Positions 16,406 to 24,674 of a stretch of 64,000 nt of DNA are shown in pieces. The translations under genes and the position numbers were made by a program. The notes under the pieces are model-generated. The model was not told the DNA's origin. It ran no database searches and worked only from the letters and a program-made list of their open reading frames with translations. The stretch is from Pseudodesulfovibrio portus (GTDB lineage: Bacteria > Desulfobacterota > Desulfovibrionia > Desulfovibrionales > Desulfovibrionaceae): assembly GCF_026000375.1 (NCBI RefSeq), contig NZ_AP026708.1:498501-562500 (forward strand). The letters run 5' to 3'. Positions within the stretch are counted from its first letter, which is position 1, and the number at the start of each line of letters is the position of its first letter.

Positions 16406-18736
16406 CTACTCCATGGGAGCCGGGGCCTTCATGTCCCAGATGCCGCAGGGGCAGGAATCGGCGCAGAACCCGCAGGCAATGCACTTGTCCGGGTCCACCA
16501 CGCGCTCGAAGCCGCCGTCGGGCAGCTCAACGCGGACGATGGCCGCCTGGGGGCAGACCGTGTCGCAGATGTAGCAGTCGCGGCAGGAACCGCAGGAGGA
16601 GCACTCCGCCCCGCACTGGTTCATGTCGCTGAACTCGATGACGCGCGGGTCGAAGTATTCGAGCGTCATACGGGTGTAGTCGATCATCTCGCTGGTGTCG
16701 GATTGCGGACGGCGATTGTTGAACAGGTCGTCGATGATCTCGGCAGCCCTGCGCCCGTGGCCGATGGCATGGGTCAACAGGCCGGGCCGGACCACGTCGC
16801 CGATGGCGAACACCTTGGAATCCGTGGTCTGGTAGTCGTCGTTGACCACCACATGGCCGCGATCCAGGGCGATGTTGTCGGGCAGGAACTCGATATCCGG
16901 GGCATCACCGATGGACATGATGACCGTGTCGGCCTCGATCAGCTCGCCGGATTGGAGCAGCACGCCCTCTTTGGTGATCTCCTTGGTGAAACAGGGCCAC
17001 TTGAAGCGGGCGCCCACGGCCTCGGCTTCCTTGCGCTCCTTGCCGAAGGAGGCGGGTTCCTGGATGTCGATCAGGGTGATGTCCTCGGCCCCGACGCCTG
17101 CGGCCACGGTGGCCACGTCGCAGCCCACGTTGCCCGCGCCGATGATGACCAGCTTCCTGCCGATCTTGGCCTTGCCCTGCTTGGCGTCCTTGAGGAAGGT
17201 CAGGGCCGGGTAGATGCGCTCATGGCCGGGCACCGGGATGACGCGCGGCTTCTGCGCGCCGGTGGCCAGGACCACGTAGTCGTATTCCTCACGCAGCTCC
17301 TCGAATTCCTTGCGCTTGAGTTCCTGCTGCAGATGGACGTGGGGCAGCACCTTGGCAGCCCGTTCGACCTCGGCCTCGACCACTTCCTTGGGGACGCGGG
17401 AGTTCGGGATGGAGGACGTTATCTTGCCGCCCAGGGTCTTGGCCATGTCGAAGACAACGGCCTCGTGCCCCTTCATGCGAATCTGCCAGGCCACGGAGAT
17501 ACCGGCCGGGCCGCCGCCGATGACGGCCACGCGCTTGCCGGACAACTTGGGCAGCTTGGGCGCCTTGGACTTGTGCCCCTCGCGACCGAGCTTGGTGATG
17601 TCCACGGCGGCCATGCCCTGCTGCGTGGAACGGGTACACCCCTCCATGCACAGGTTGGGGCAAAGATAGCCGCAGACCGTTGCCGGGAACGGCGTATAGG
17701 CCAGGGCCAGATCGACCGCCTCGTCAACCAGGCCGTCACGCACCAGCTGCCAGCGCTTCTGCACGGGCATGCCCGTGGGACAGCTGGACTGGCAGGGAGC
17801 CATGTACTTGCGGTTTTCCCAAACCGGCACCCTCCGGCGCAGATCGCCGTGCACGACCAGCGGGATGGGGGAACGGTCCAGCGACGTCAGGTCGCCGATC
17901 ATGCCGCCCATTCCCAATTCCTTGTCCCAGACGTTGGACCGGAAATCGGTCATGGAGCGGCGGACCTTGCCCTTCTTCTCGAACGGGGTCTTTGCCCGGA
18001 TGAGCTGCCACTCCTCGCGCCGGGTGAGCCGCTTGAGCAAGCGGATGCGTTTGATTTTCTTGAGGTAGCTTTCCAGGTTCGCGGTCAGCCAGGCCCACGT
18101 CTCGTCGTCGATGGGCTCCATGAGAGCGTCCGCCTGGGAAAACCCGTCGATGGGACCACGCACGAATATCCGGCCACCGACCATCCCCACGCAGGGGCGG
18201 TAGCCGAGCACGTTCTTGGGGCTCTGGGCCTCGTGGCCGCAGACCACGGCGGTGCCGCCGGCCATGAACTCGGCGAAGTAGTCGCCCACCGAGCCCAGCA
18301 CCCACAACTCGGGCGGGGCGAACCGGGGGTTGGTCTTGGTCATGGTCATGCCGCGCGAGCCGATATTGCCCGCGATGAAGACCTTGCCCTGGGCCATGGC
18401 GTTGCATACGCCGTTGCTGGCGTTGCCGTGCACGATGATTTCCGCGCCCGCGTTGAGCCAGCCGATGTCGTCCGAAGCCGGTCCCAGGACCTCGATGGAG
18501 GTGCCGGGGAATCCCTTGGAACCGATGCGCTGCCCCGGGGAACCGGTGATAGTCACGGAAATGGGCTCTTCCTTGGAAATCCAGAGCCTGCCGCCGATGC
18601 CGTGTTGGCCCATGGCGTCGATTTCGAGCTTGCGCGCGCCCTTGCGCACGGCGTCCTGAATGCGTTTTTCAAGCAGGCGGGACTCGACGCGATGGCCGTC
18701 TTCAATCCCGCGTATGCGATATATTCTCTTAGCCAT
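16406..18736 (-). CDS. Glutamate synthase GXGXG domain fused to GltD-like NADPH/FAD subunit and ferredoxin
   Basis: The 776-residue product has three parts. Residues 1-240 form the GXGXG beta-helix of the large subunit (IGSKGFPG, AGNIGSRG, PCVGMVGGRIFVRG). Residues about 300-690 resemble the small subunit GltD, with N-terminal iron-sulfur cysteines (APCQSSCPTGMP, CGYLCPNLCMEGC), FAD site VIGGGPAGIS and NAD(P) site IIGAGNVGCD. The last 85 residues have ferredoxin-type cysteines CGAECSSCGSCRDC and CIACGFCADSCPCG. It should deliver electrons for 2-oxoglutarate to glutamate conversion. It follows the FMN subunit gene by 27 bases. Confidence 0.9.
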   Translation of the reverse strand: MAKRIYRIRGIEDGHRVESRLLEKRIQDAVRKGARKLEIDAMGQHGIGGRLWISKEEPISVTITGSPGQRIGSKGFPGTSIEVLGPASDDIGWLNAGAEIIVHGNASNGVCNAMAQGKVFIAGNIGSRGMTMTKTNPRFAPPELWVLGSVGDYFAEFMAGGTAVVCGHEAQSPKNVLGYRPCVGMVGGRIFVRGPIDGFSQADALMEPIDDETWAWLTANLESYLKKIKRIRLLKRLTRREEWQLIRAKTPFEKKGKVRRSMTDFRSNVWDKELGMGGMIGDLTSLDRSPIPLVVHGDLRRRVPVWENRKYMAPCQSSCPTGMPVQKRWQLVRDGLVDEAVDLALAYTPFPATVCGYLCPNLCMEGCTRSTQQGMAAVDITKLGREGHKSKAPKLPKLSGKRVAVIGGGPAGISVAWQIRMKGHEAVVFDMAKTLGGKITSSIPNSRVPKEVVEAEVERAAKVLPHVHLQQELKRKEFEELREEYDYVVLATGAQKPRVIPVPGHERIYPALTFLKDAKQGKAKIGRKLVIIGAGNVGCDVATVAAGVGAEDITLIDIQEPASFGKERKEAEAVGARFKWPCFTKEITKEGVLLQSGELIEADTVIMSIGDAPDIEFLPDNIALDRGHVVVNDDYQTTDSKVFAIGDVVRPGLLTHAIGHGRRAAEIIDDLFNNRRPQSDTSEMIDYTRMTLEYFDPRVIEFSDMNQCGAECSSCGSCRDCYICDTVCPQAAIVRVELPDGGFERVVDPDKCIACGFCADSCPCGIWDMKAPAPME

Positions 18737-18763
18737 TGTATACTCCGATATCCTGAACTTCGG

Positions 18764-20398
18764 TTAGATCACGTATTTGATGTCGAGACGGTCCGCCACA
18801 TCCTTGTCGCTGATGCCCAGCGCGTCGGACATGCCGATGGGCAGGGATGTGGAACGGCCGAGCGGCGCAAAGACCTTGCGCAGCTCCGTATCGAAGCTCA
18901 GGTAGAAGTCCACCACCCGCTCCGCGACCTTTTCCGGGTCGAGGCGGCGGTAGATTCTCGGGTCCTGGGAGGTGATGCCCTTGGGGCAGACACCGATGTT
19001 GCAGACGTTGCAGCGGTCCTTCTCGGAGCCGAGGCAGCCCGCACCGGCCTGCATGACGTACTTGCCGATCTGCACCATGGAGGCGCCGAGCATGATCAGG
19101 GCAGCGGCGTTGGCGGCCAGATTGCCGTGCTTGCCTATGCCGCCGCCCGCGATGAGCGGAATCTCGTTCTGTGCGCCGGCCACGCAGAGCGCCTTGTAGC
19201 AGTCGCGCAGGTTGGAGGCGATGGGATGGCCCATGTGGTTCATGGACACGTTGTAGGCCGCGCCCGTGCCGCCGTCCTCGCCGTCGATGGCAAGCCCGGC
19301 CGCATAGGGATTGCGAACCAGGTTGTTCAGCACCGCAAGCGAAGTGGAAGAGGCGGATATCTTGGGATAGACCGGTACGCGGAATCCCCAGGCCATGGAC
19401 ATGGACTGGATCATCTTGGCAACGGCTTCCTCGATGGAGTATTTGGTCTGGTGCGTGGGCGGGCTGGGCAGGGAGACGCCCTTGGGCACGCCGCGGATGG
19501 CGGCGATGAGGTTGTTGACCTTGTGCCACATGAGCAGGCCGCCGTCACCGGGCTTGGCGCCCTGGCCGTACTTGATCTCGATGGCGCAGGGGTCTTCCTT
19601 CATCTCCGGGATGGCATGGATGATCTCGTCCCAGCCGAAATAGCCGGACGCGATCTGCAGGATGACGTACTTGATGAACCGGGAGCGCAGCAGGCGCGGG
19701 GGACAGCCGCCCTCGCCCGTGCACATGCGCACCGGCATGTTCATTTCCTCGTTCAGGTACGCCACGCCCATCTGGAGGCCTTCCCACATGTTCGGGGAAA
19801 GGGCGCCGAAGGACATGCCGCCGATGACCAGGGGATAAATCTCGCGAACCGGCGGCTTCCAGCCGTTCTCATGGAAACACTTGATCTCGTTCTCGGGCGA
19901 TAGAACGCGACCGAGCAGGGTCCGGATCTCGAACTCGTGGCGACCGGCGTCCAGGGCCGGGTCGGTGAGCATGGAGATGCGGATGAACTTGATCTGGTCC
20001 AGGAGGGATTCGGAATTGTTCCGGCGGCCGCCGCGCGTCCGGGACTGGCCGCCCCGATTGTTCTGGAACTGCAGCGTGGTGGAATCGTCCTGACGCTGAG
20101 GCTCGATGGCGTTGTTCGGGCAGACCATGTTGCACATGGCGCAGCCGATGCAGGCGTAAGCCGGGTCCGTGCGCTGCCGGATGCCGTAAAATGTGGAGAA
20201 CTCGGTGGTCGGCTTGGCGGACAGCCCCATGGGGGCCTTGATGTCACGCTTGCGGAAAACGCCGAGCTCGATGGCGTTGACCGGGCACACCGAGGTACAC
20301 CGGCCGCACTTGGTACAGGTATTGATATCCCACTTGATCTGCCAGGGCAGATCCTTGCGGCTTAACGTTGAAGGCGTAATGGGTCTTTCTGCGAGCAT
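18764..20398 (-). CDS. Glutamate synthase FMN-binding (synthase) subunit with N-terminal ferredoxin domain
   Basis: The 544-residue protein starts with a two-cluster ferredoxin part (CTKCGRCTSVCP and CIGCAMCNMVCP, residues about 28-100). The Glu_synthase TIM barrel follows, with VIGGMSFGALS, CTGEGGCPP, the K-x-GQGAKPGDGG loop and DGEDGGTGA, which bind FMN and the 3Fe-4S cluster (CLGSEKDRCNVCNIGVCP). This is the archaeal/Desulfovibrio-type synthase subunit, separate from the amidotransferase and GXGXG parts. GGGAGG precedes its ATG, and the gene overlaps the end of the amidotransferase gene by 37 bases. Confidence 0.92.
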   Translation of the reverse strand: MLAERPITPSTLSRKDLPWQIKWDINTCTKCGRCTSVCPVNAIELGVFRKRDIKAPMGLSAKPTTEFSTFYGIRQRTDPAYACIGCAMCNMVCPNNAIEPQRQDDSTTLQFQNNRGGQSRTRGGRRNNSESLLDQIKFIRISMLTDPALDAGRHEFEIRTLLGRVLSPENEIKCFHENGWKPPVREIYPLVIGGMSFGALSPNMWEGLQMGVAYLNEEMNMPVRMCTGEGGCPPRLLRSRFIKYVILQIASGYFGWDEIIHAIPEMKEDPCAIEIKYGQGAKPGDGGLLMWHKVNNLIAAIRGVPKGVSLPSPPTHQTKYSIEEAVAKMIQSMSMAWGFRVPVYPKISASSTSLAVLNNLVRNPYAAGLAIDGEDGGTGAAYNVSMNHMGHPIASNLRDCYKALCVAGAQNEIPLIAGGGIGKHGNLAANAAALIMLGASMVQIGKYVMQAGAGCLGSEKDRCNVCNIGVCPKGITSQDPRIYRRLDPEKVAERVVDFYLSFDTELRKVFAPLGRSTSLPIGMSDALGISDKDVADRLDIKYVI

Positions 20399-21498
20399 TT
20401 GAGAACCTCCCGGCAGTCGGGTCCGACGATTGCCGTGTCGAGATGCATGGGTTGGAAATCCTGGGTCTTGTCACGATCGGGGATGGCGGCATTGAGTCCG
20501 CAAATCTCGGAGGAGAATGCGAAAATGCCCTTTTTCGGGTCCCCGCCGACCACGCCGGGGCGCAGTTTCTTGCGATCCTGGGCCATGAACATGGAGCCGT
20601 CCGGCAGGCAGCCGATGACGCAGTTGGGGCCGTCGATGATCAACTTGCGGCAAGACTTCTTCAGGTTGGACAGAAATTCGCGATCCGGGTGACCGGCCAT
20701 TTCCTCGTCGTTCATGGGTGTGATGACGTGCTTGTACGAGCTGATGTCCAGCCCCAGCTTCTTGGTGGCGAAGTGGGCGATGTGCGTGAACACTTCGGAG
20801 TCGGACTGGTAGCCCTGGTACCCGGTGACGCCGCGCGACTGGAGATATTCCTTGATGGGAATGAACGCGGTGTTCTCACCGTTGGTCATGGTGGATATGC
20901 CTTCGATGAAGAACGGATGGCATGCGTACAGGTTGATGGCGTAGTTGGTGTTCTGCCGCCCCTGGGCCAGGATGTGGCGGGCGTGCAGTTCCTCTCGGTC
21001 GAGCTTGAGGTACTCGCCGATTGCCATGGGGTCGCCCACTTCCTTGATCATGATGGTGTCGGGCCACAGGGAGAAAACCATGATCTCTCCGGACTCCTCG
21101 CCCTCGGCGCGCAGGTCGAGGCGCATCTGAACGAGCGCCCTGTCCTGTTCCGCCTTGGGAAGCGCCCTCCACTCGTCGGACATCTTGTAGGCCAACGAAG
21201 CATAGGTGCCCCGCTTGGGGGTGCCCACGGGCGGCACGGTCTCCGGCTTGAACATGGCGGAATACTGGGCGCGGTGGCCCCGCTCCGCCATATACTCATA
21301 AACCCTTTTCAGACCGGCATCCGTGAAGATACCCGACAGAATCGGATGCCCCTTCAACTCCTCGAACGGCCCGCCGAGGCCGCTCAGGAACAACCCCACG
21401 CCGGACCCATCGTGCCCTTCCTTCATTACATTGAGGGCGTCGATGGCCAACATGGGCGATACGGGCTCACGGCTTGTGAGCGCAAACAATCTGCACAT
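20362..21498 (-). CDS. Glutamate synthase class II glutamine amidotransferase subunit
   Basis: The protein begins Met-Cys-Arg-Leu-Phe; removal of Met would expose the catalytic N-terminal Cys typical of Ntn-type glutaminases. Other supports are GHDGSGVGLF near residue 28 and YQGYQSDSEVFTHI (Asn/Asp region) later. It hydrolyses glutamine and feeds ammonia to the synthase subunit encoded by the next gene. At 378 residues it is a stand-alone version of the domain that in most bacteria is the N-terminus of GltB. It is first in the operon, with an AT-rich leader upstream. Confidence 0.9.
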   Translation of the reverse strand: MCRLFALTSREPVSPMLAIDALNVMKEGHDGSGVGLFLSGLGGPFEELKGHPILSGIFTDAGLKRVYEYMAERGHRAQYSAMFKPETVPPVGTPKRGTYASLAYKMSDEWRALPKAEQDRALVQMRLDLRAEGEESGEIMVFSLWPDTIMIKEVGDPMAIGEYLKLDREELHARHILAQGRQNTNYAINLYACHPFFIEGISTMTNGENTAFIPIKEYLQSRGVTGYQGYQSDSEVFTHIAHFATKKLGLDISSYKHVITPMNDEEMAGHPDREFLSNLKKSCRKLIIDGPNCVIGCLPDGSMFMAQDRKKLRPGVVGGDPKKGIFAFSSEICGLNAAIPDRDKTQDFQPMHLDTAIVGPDCREVLKCSQKDPLRLQR

Positions 21499-21859
21499 GG
21501 TCTCTCATCTCTCCACTGTTATACTGTACCGGGAATGCCTGATTCGGACTGATTTTCGAAATGAAATGCCATCCGAACTCAAAAATTCCCCCCTCCCGGA
21601 CGTCCAATTAACAATTTTGGAAGTGAAATAACCCAAATTCCAACTCCAAATTGCGTCAAGCTCAAACCTGACCGGGAGATCGACCGTAGACCAAAAGCCA
21701 AAAGCCTGCAAGTGGATGAATCTGTCCAATTTTAACAGGATTGTTAAGGCAAAAATCAACAATTCAAAAAAACGCGATCCGCTTTTTCAGCAGATCGCGC
21801 TTTTAGGCCACATTTTTTTCGATTTCGGAACGATATTACCTACAATTTCGTATTTTCCA
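21499..21859. other. 361-base AT-rich intergenic region before the glutamate synthase operon
   Basis: The segment is far richer in A and T than its surroundings and presumably holds the promoter of the minus-strand glutamate synthase operon, although I could not fix convincing -35/-10 boxes. It also contains the terminator of the HicB-like gene at 21766-21799. Short reading frames in it lack ribosome-binding sites and coding bias. Confidence 0.5.
21766..21799 (-). terminator. Terminator after the HicB-like gene
   Basis: GATCGCG and CGCGATC arms form the stem, and on the minus strand seven T residues follow. Confidence 0.7.
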
Positions 21860-22261
21860 TCATTCCTCGAAAATATCGTTCTTGATGGCCTCCCTGGCGG
21901 CCACGGCAAGGAAGTCCGCCGGAGACACCCCGTGCAGCTTGGAATACTTCTCTATGCGCTCCAGAAGGTGTGAATGCATAACCACTTCGAATTCCTCAAA
22001 ATCCGATCCATCCCCGGTGACGGAAACATTGATCGCCTTCTTGCCTTCATGCTCCGGCATGGCCAGCAGGGATTTCTTGGTGGACGGCTCCGGCAACGCC
22101 TTCCCCTGCTCAACCATTTCCTCGGCGAACACGGCCAGGGCCTCGTGGGCATGGTCCACGGCCTCGTCCAGGGTGTCGCCGCAGGTCACGCAACCGGGAA
22201 AATCGGGAAATTCCACAGAGAAACCGTTCTTGTCCTCTTGAAAAAGGGCAACATACTGCAT
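21860..22261 (-). CDS. HicB-family antitoxin-like protein, no HicA partner
   Basis: The 133-residue protein has the HicB fold opening MQYVALFQEDKNGFSVEFPDFPGC and the helix DTLDEAVDHAHEALAVFAEEM. The C-terminal part (VVMHSHLLERIEKYSKLHGVSPADFLAVAAREAI) resembles a ribbon-helix-helix or helical DNA-binding tail. HicB normally neutralises the HicA mRNA interferase encoded next to it. No small HicA-like dsRBD gene with the catalytic His is present on either side. An AAGGA site precedes the ATG. Confidence 0.82.
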   Translation of the reverse strand: MQYVALFQEDKNGFSVEFPDFPGCVTCGDTLDEAVDHAHEALAVFAEEMVEQGKALPEPSTKKSLLAMPEHEGKKAINVSVTGDGSDFEEFEVVMHSHLLERIEKYSKLHGVSPADFLAVAAREAIKNDIFEE

Positions 22262-22290
22262 GATTGTATCCTTGATATGGGTTGAACAGG

Positions 22291-23508
22291 CTACTCGGCG
22301 TTGTCGGGAATCGCGTCAAGCACCTTTTTGCTGATCAGCATGAACACTTCGGAATCCTCCTGGAGATGCCCGGCCAGCTGTTCGGCCTCAGGGCCGGTGC
22401 CGCAGAACAGGTCCATGCGCGTTCCCTGGATGGCCCCGCCCGTGTCCTGGGCGGCCATCAGCGAGAGGAACGGTTCGGACTCGCCGGTCCCGTAATCAAT
22501 GAGCGCGGTCTTGAGGGCCACCACGCTGCCCAGCGGGATCACGCGCCGGTCCACGGCAACGCTCACCCGAGGCGTGAGGATGGACGCCATGGACCCGTAG
22601 GGGCCGTCATCGGCCAGCCGGAAAAAGACATAACTCGGGTTCTCGAAGAGCAGATCGACGGCAACGTCCGGGTTGGCGTTCAGGAAAGTCCGGATGCGCT
22701 GCATGGACATCTCTTCCCGGGGGATGTGGCCGCGCTCGATGAGCAGCTTGCCCAGGGACCGGTACTGACGCCCGTTCTTGCCGCCGTAAAGAATGTGCTT
22801 GGCCGTGCCGTCCGGCAGGTCGAGCCTTCCCGACCCCTGTATCTGGAGAAAGAAAACATCCACCGGGTCGGCGGCCCAGGCGATTTCAAGGCCCCTGTCA
22901 GCCAGGGCGCCCTTCCCGTCGATGGCCTCCCGATCGTGGTACGGCTGGACGCCCTCCTCCCCAACCCTGTAGGTCAGGGTCTGTCCCTCCCAGCGGGGGT
23001 GGAACGCGCCGAGGTCCAGGGTTTTGAGGTCGTCGGGCACGCCGTACAGCGGATAGCGGTAGGTGTCGTCCGGAGTCAGGGACGCCTTGAGCCACGGCTC
23101 GTAGTAGCCGGTCAACAGGGTCCCGGGGGCCAGCTTGAGCCACTGGAACCGCTCGGCAAGCAGGCGCGGGTCGCGATCCAGGTCGTCGAGCACGGAAAGC
23201 AGCTCGGCCACGGAATCCCCGAGCATCCCCCATGTCAGAACCAGGCCGGGCCGGTTCACGCAGACCGCGTCCTGCGGCCGATTACGGATGTAGCCGAGAT
23301 TCTGCTCCAACACAGGGCGCAGCCCGCCCCAGGACTCCGTCCCCTGCAACCGGGGCGACAGGTGCGCGGCCAGTGTCTCGGCCTCGCTCTCCCCGACGGG
23401 GACATAGGTGGGCTCCACCTCGACAGGCAGGGGCCGGGTGGCCTCGGGGCCGCAACCGGACACGGCCAGGATGAACAAGGCCAGGAAAAGAAGGACAATC
23501 CGCTTCAT
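22291..23508 (-). CDS. mltA: Membrane-bound lytic murein transglycosylase A
   Basis: This is a lipoprotein: MKRIVLLFLALFILAVSGC with lipobox VSGC, start ATG at 23508, 405 residues. The MltA domain includes LTGYYEPWL, VFFLQIQGSGRL, and the C-terminal 3D domain with VAVDRRVIPLGS and MAAQDTGGAIQGTRMDLFCGTG, which carries the catalytic Asp. It trims peptidoglycan at the outer membrane. Its ATG overlaps the stop of the permease gene in a TAATG, so it is translationally coupled. The longer frame upstream is out of register with the lipoprotein signal and is rejected. Confidence 0.93.
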   Translation of the reverse strand: MKRIVLLFLALFILAVSGCGPEATRPLPVEVEPTYVPVGESEAETLAAHLSPRLQGTESWGGLRPVLEQNLGYIRNRPQDAVCVNRPGLVLTWGMLGDSVAELLSVLDDLDRDPRLLAERFQWLKLAPGTLLTGYYEPWLKASLTPDDTYRYPLYGVPDDLKTLDLGAFHPRWEGQTLTYRVGEEGVQPYHDREAIDGKGALADRGLEIAWAADPVDVFFLQIQGSGRLDLPDGTAKHILYGGKNGRQYRSLGKLLIERGHIPREEMSMQRIRTFLNANPDVAVDLLFENPSYVFFRLADDGPYGSMASILTPRVSVAVDRRVIPLGSVVALKTALIDYGTGESEPFLSLMAAQDTGGAIQGTRMDLFCGTGPEAEQLAGHLQEDSEVFMLISKKVLDAIPDNAE

Positions 23509-24617
23509 TATGATTGGGCCTCGTCTTCGTCTCTGAGATCGTCTGCGTATTCCTCGATGTAGATCTGCAACATGACCATGACGAAACTCAGGATGAGCGG
23601 GCCGTAGAAGATGCCGAGCATGCCGAAGGAGTAAATGCCGCCGAGAATGGCGATGAAGATGTAGAAGGTGGAGACCTGGGCGGCCTCGCGCATGAAAATG
23701 GGCCGCAGGATGGTGTCGATGCCGACAACGAAGATGCCGCACCACAGGGCCAGGAAAATGGCCGTCTTCCAGTCGCCCGCCAGCACGAGATAGACCACCG
23801 ACGGTACCCAGACCAGGCCGGTGCCGAGGACCGGGATCAGGGAGGACAGGGCCATCATGGCGCCCCAGAAAAAGGCGGGAATGCCGACCACGGCCAGTCC
23901 GATGCCGCCCGCGACGCCCTGCAGCACCGCCACCAGCAGGCAGCCCATGAGCACGCCCCGGGCCACGCGCTTGAGGGAGTCGATGATGAAGTCCTCCTGC
24001 GCCGGACGCAGCGGCGACAGGTGCTTGAGGTAGGCGACCATCTTGGACCCGTCGCGCAGGAAATAGAAAAGGATGAAGACCATGAGCAGGAAATGAAGGA
24101 TCAACTTGGCCCCGTTGCGCACCAGCTCCGTGCCGAAGGCCAGCATGGATTGGGCGAACTGCCTTGAATACTGGACGATATCGGCCTGCAACTCGACTTC
24201 GTCTATGCGCAGGAACGGCAGCTTGGCGTTGAGCAGGGCGAGATACTTGTCCAGGGTTTCCAGGCTGACCAGGTCCTTATAGGTCCCCTGGGTGATCCAG
24301 GCGTTCAGGGAGACCAGCGACTCCACACCCTGATTGATCAGGGCCATGAGCAGAAACGTCATGGGCAGGAGCAGGGCGAAGACGATGATGGCCACGGTCA
24401 GTCCCGAGGCAGCGCTCCGCTTGCCCTCGAATACCCTGAGCGCCCAGTTGAAGACCGGGGAGAACAGGACCGCCAGCACCGTGGAGAAGATCATGGTGTG
24501 GATGAACGGCTCGATCAGGGCGAAGCCCAGATACAGGGAGAAGAGAAAGAGCAGGATCAGGAACACCTTGTAGATGCCCCCGTCCAGCAATGGATTGACG
24601 GGTTTTTTGTCGTTCAT
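23508..24617 (-). CDS. AI-2E/PerM-family transporter
   Basis: The 369-residue membrane protein has about eight hydrophobic segments and the family pattern: two N-terminal spans (VFLILLFLFSLYLGFALIEP), a soluble middle helix region, then a C-terminal half with FLLMVFILFYFLRDG, GGIGLAVVGIPAFFWG and MLGIFYGPLI. Family members include TqsA, described as an autoinducer-2 exporter, and sodium/proton antiporters; substrate cannot be assigned. It is coupled to mltA. Confidence 0.87.
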   Translation of the reverse strand: MNDKKPVNPLLDGGIYKVFLILLFLFSLYLGFALIEPFIHTMIFSTVLAVLFSPVFNWALRVFEGKRSAASGLTVAIIVFALLLPMTFLLMALINQGVESLVSLNAWITQGTYKDLVSLETLDKYLALLNAKLPFLRIDEVELQADIVQYSRQFAQSMLAFGTELVRNGAKLILHFLLMVFILFYFLRDGSKMVAYLKHLSPLRPAQEDFIIDSLKRVARGVLMGCLLVAVLQGVAGGIGLAVVGIPAFFWGAMMALSSLIPVLGTGLVWVPSVVYLVLAGDWKTAIFLALWCGIFVVGIDTILRPIFMREAAQVSTFYIFIAILGGIYSFGMLGIFYGPLILSFVMVMLQIYIEEYADDLRDEDEAQS

Positions 24618-24674
24618 GTCGTTATTCTCTCCGTAGGGGAAGCAATACCAGCATATTGCGCAACACTCAATCCA

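Noticed and set aside
16259-19903. A 1214-codon open frame on the plus strand
   Set aside because: Antisense of the glutamate synthase genes, whose motifs are clear on the other strand.
21505-21762. 85-codon minus-strand frame upstream of the glutamate synthase operon
   Set aside because: AT-rich, no ribosome-binding site and no coding bias; lies in the probable promoter region.
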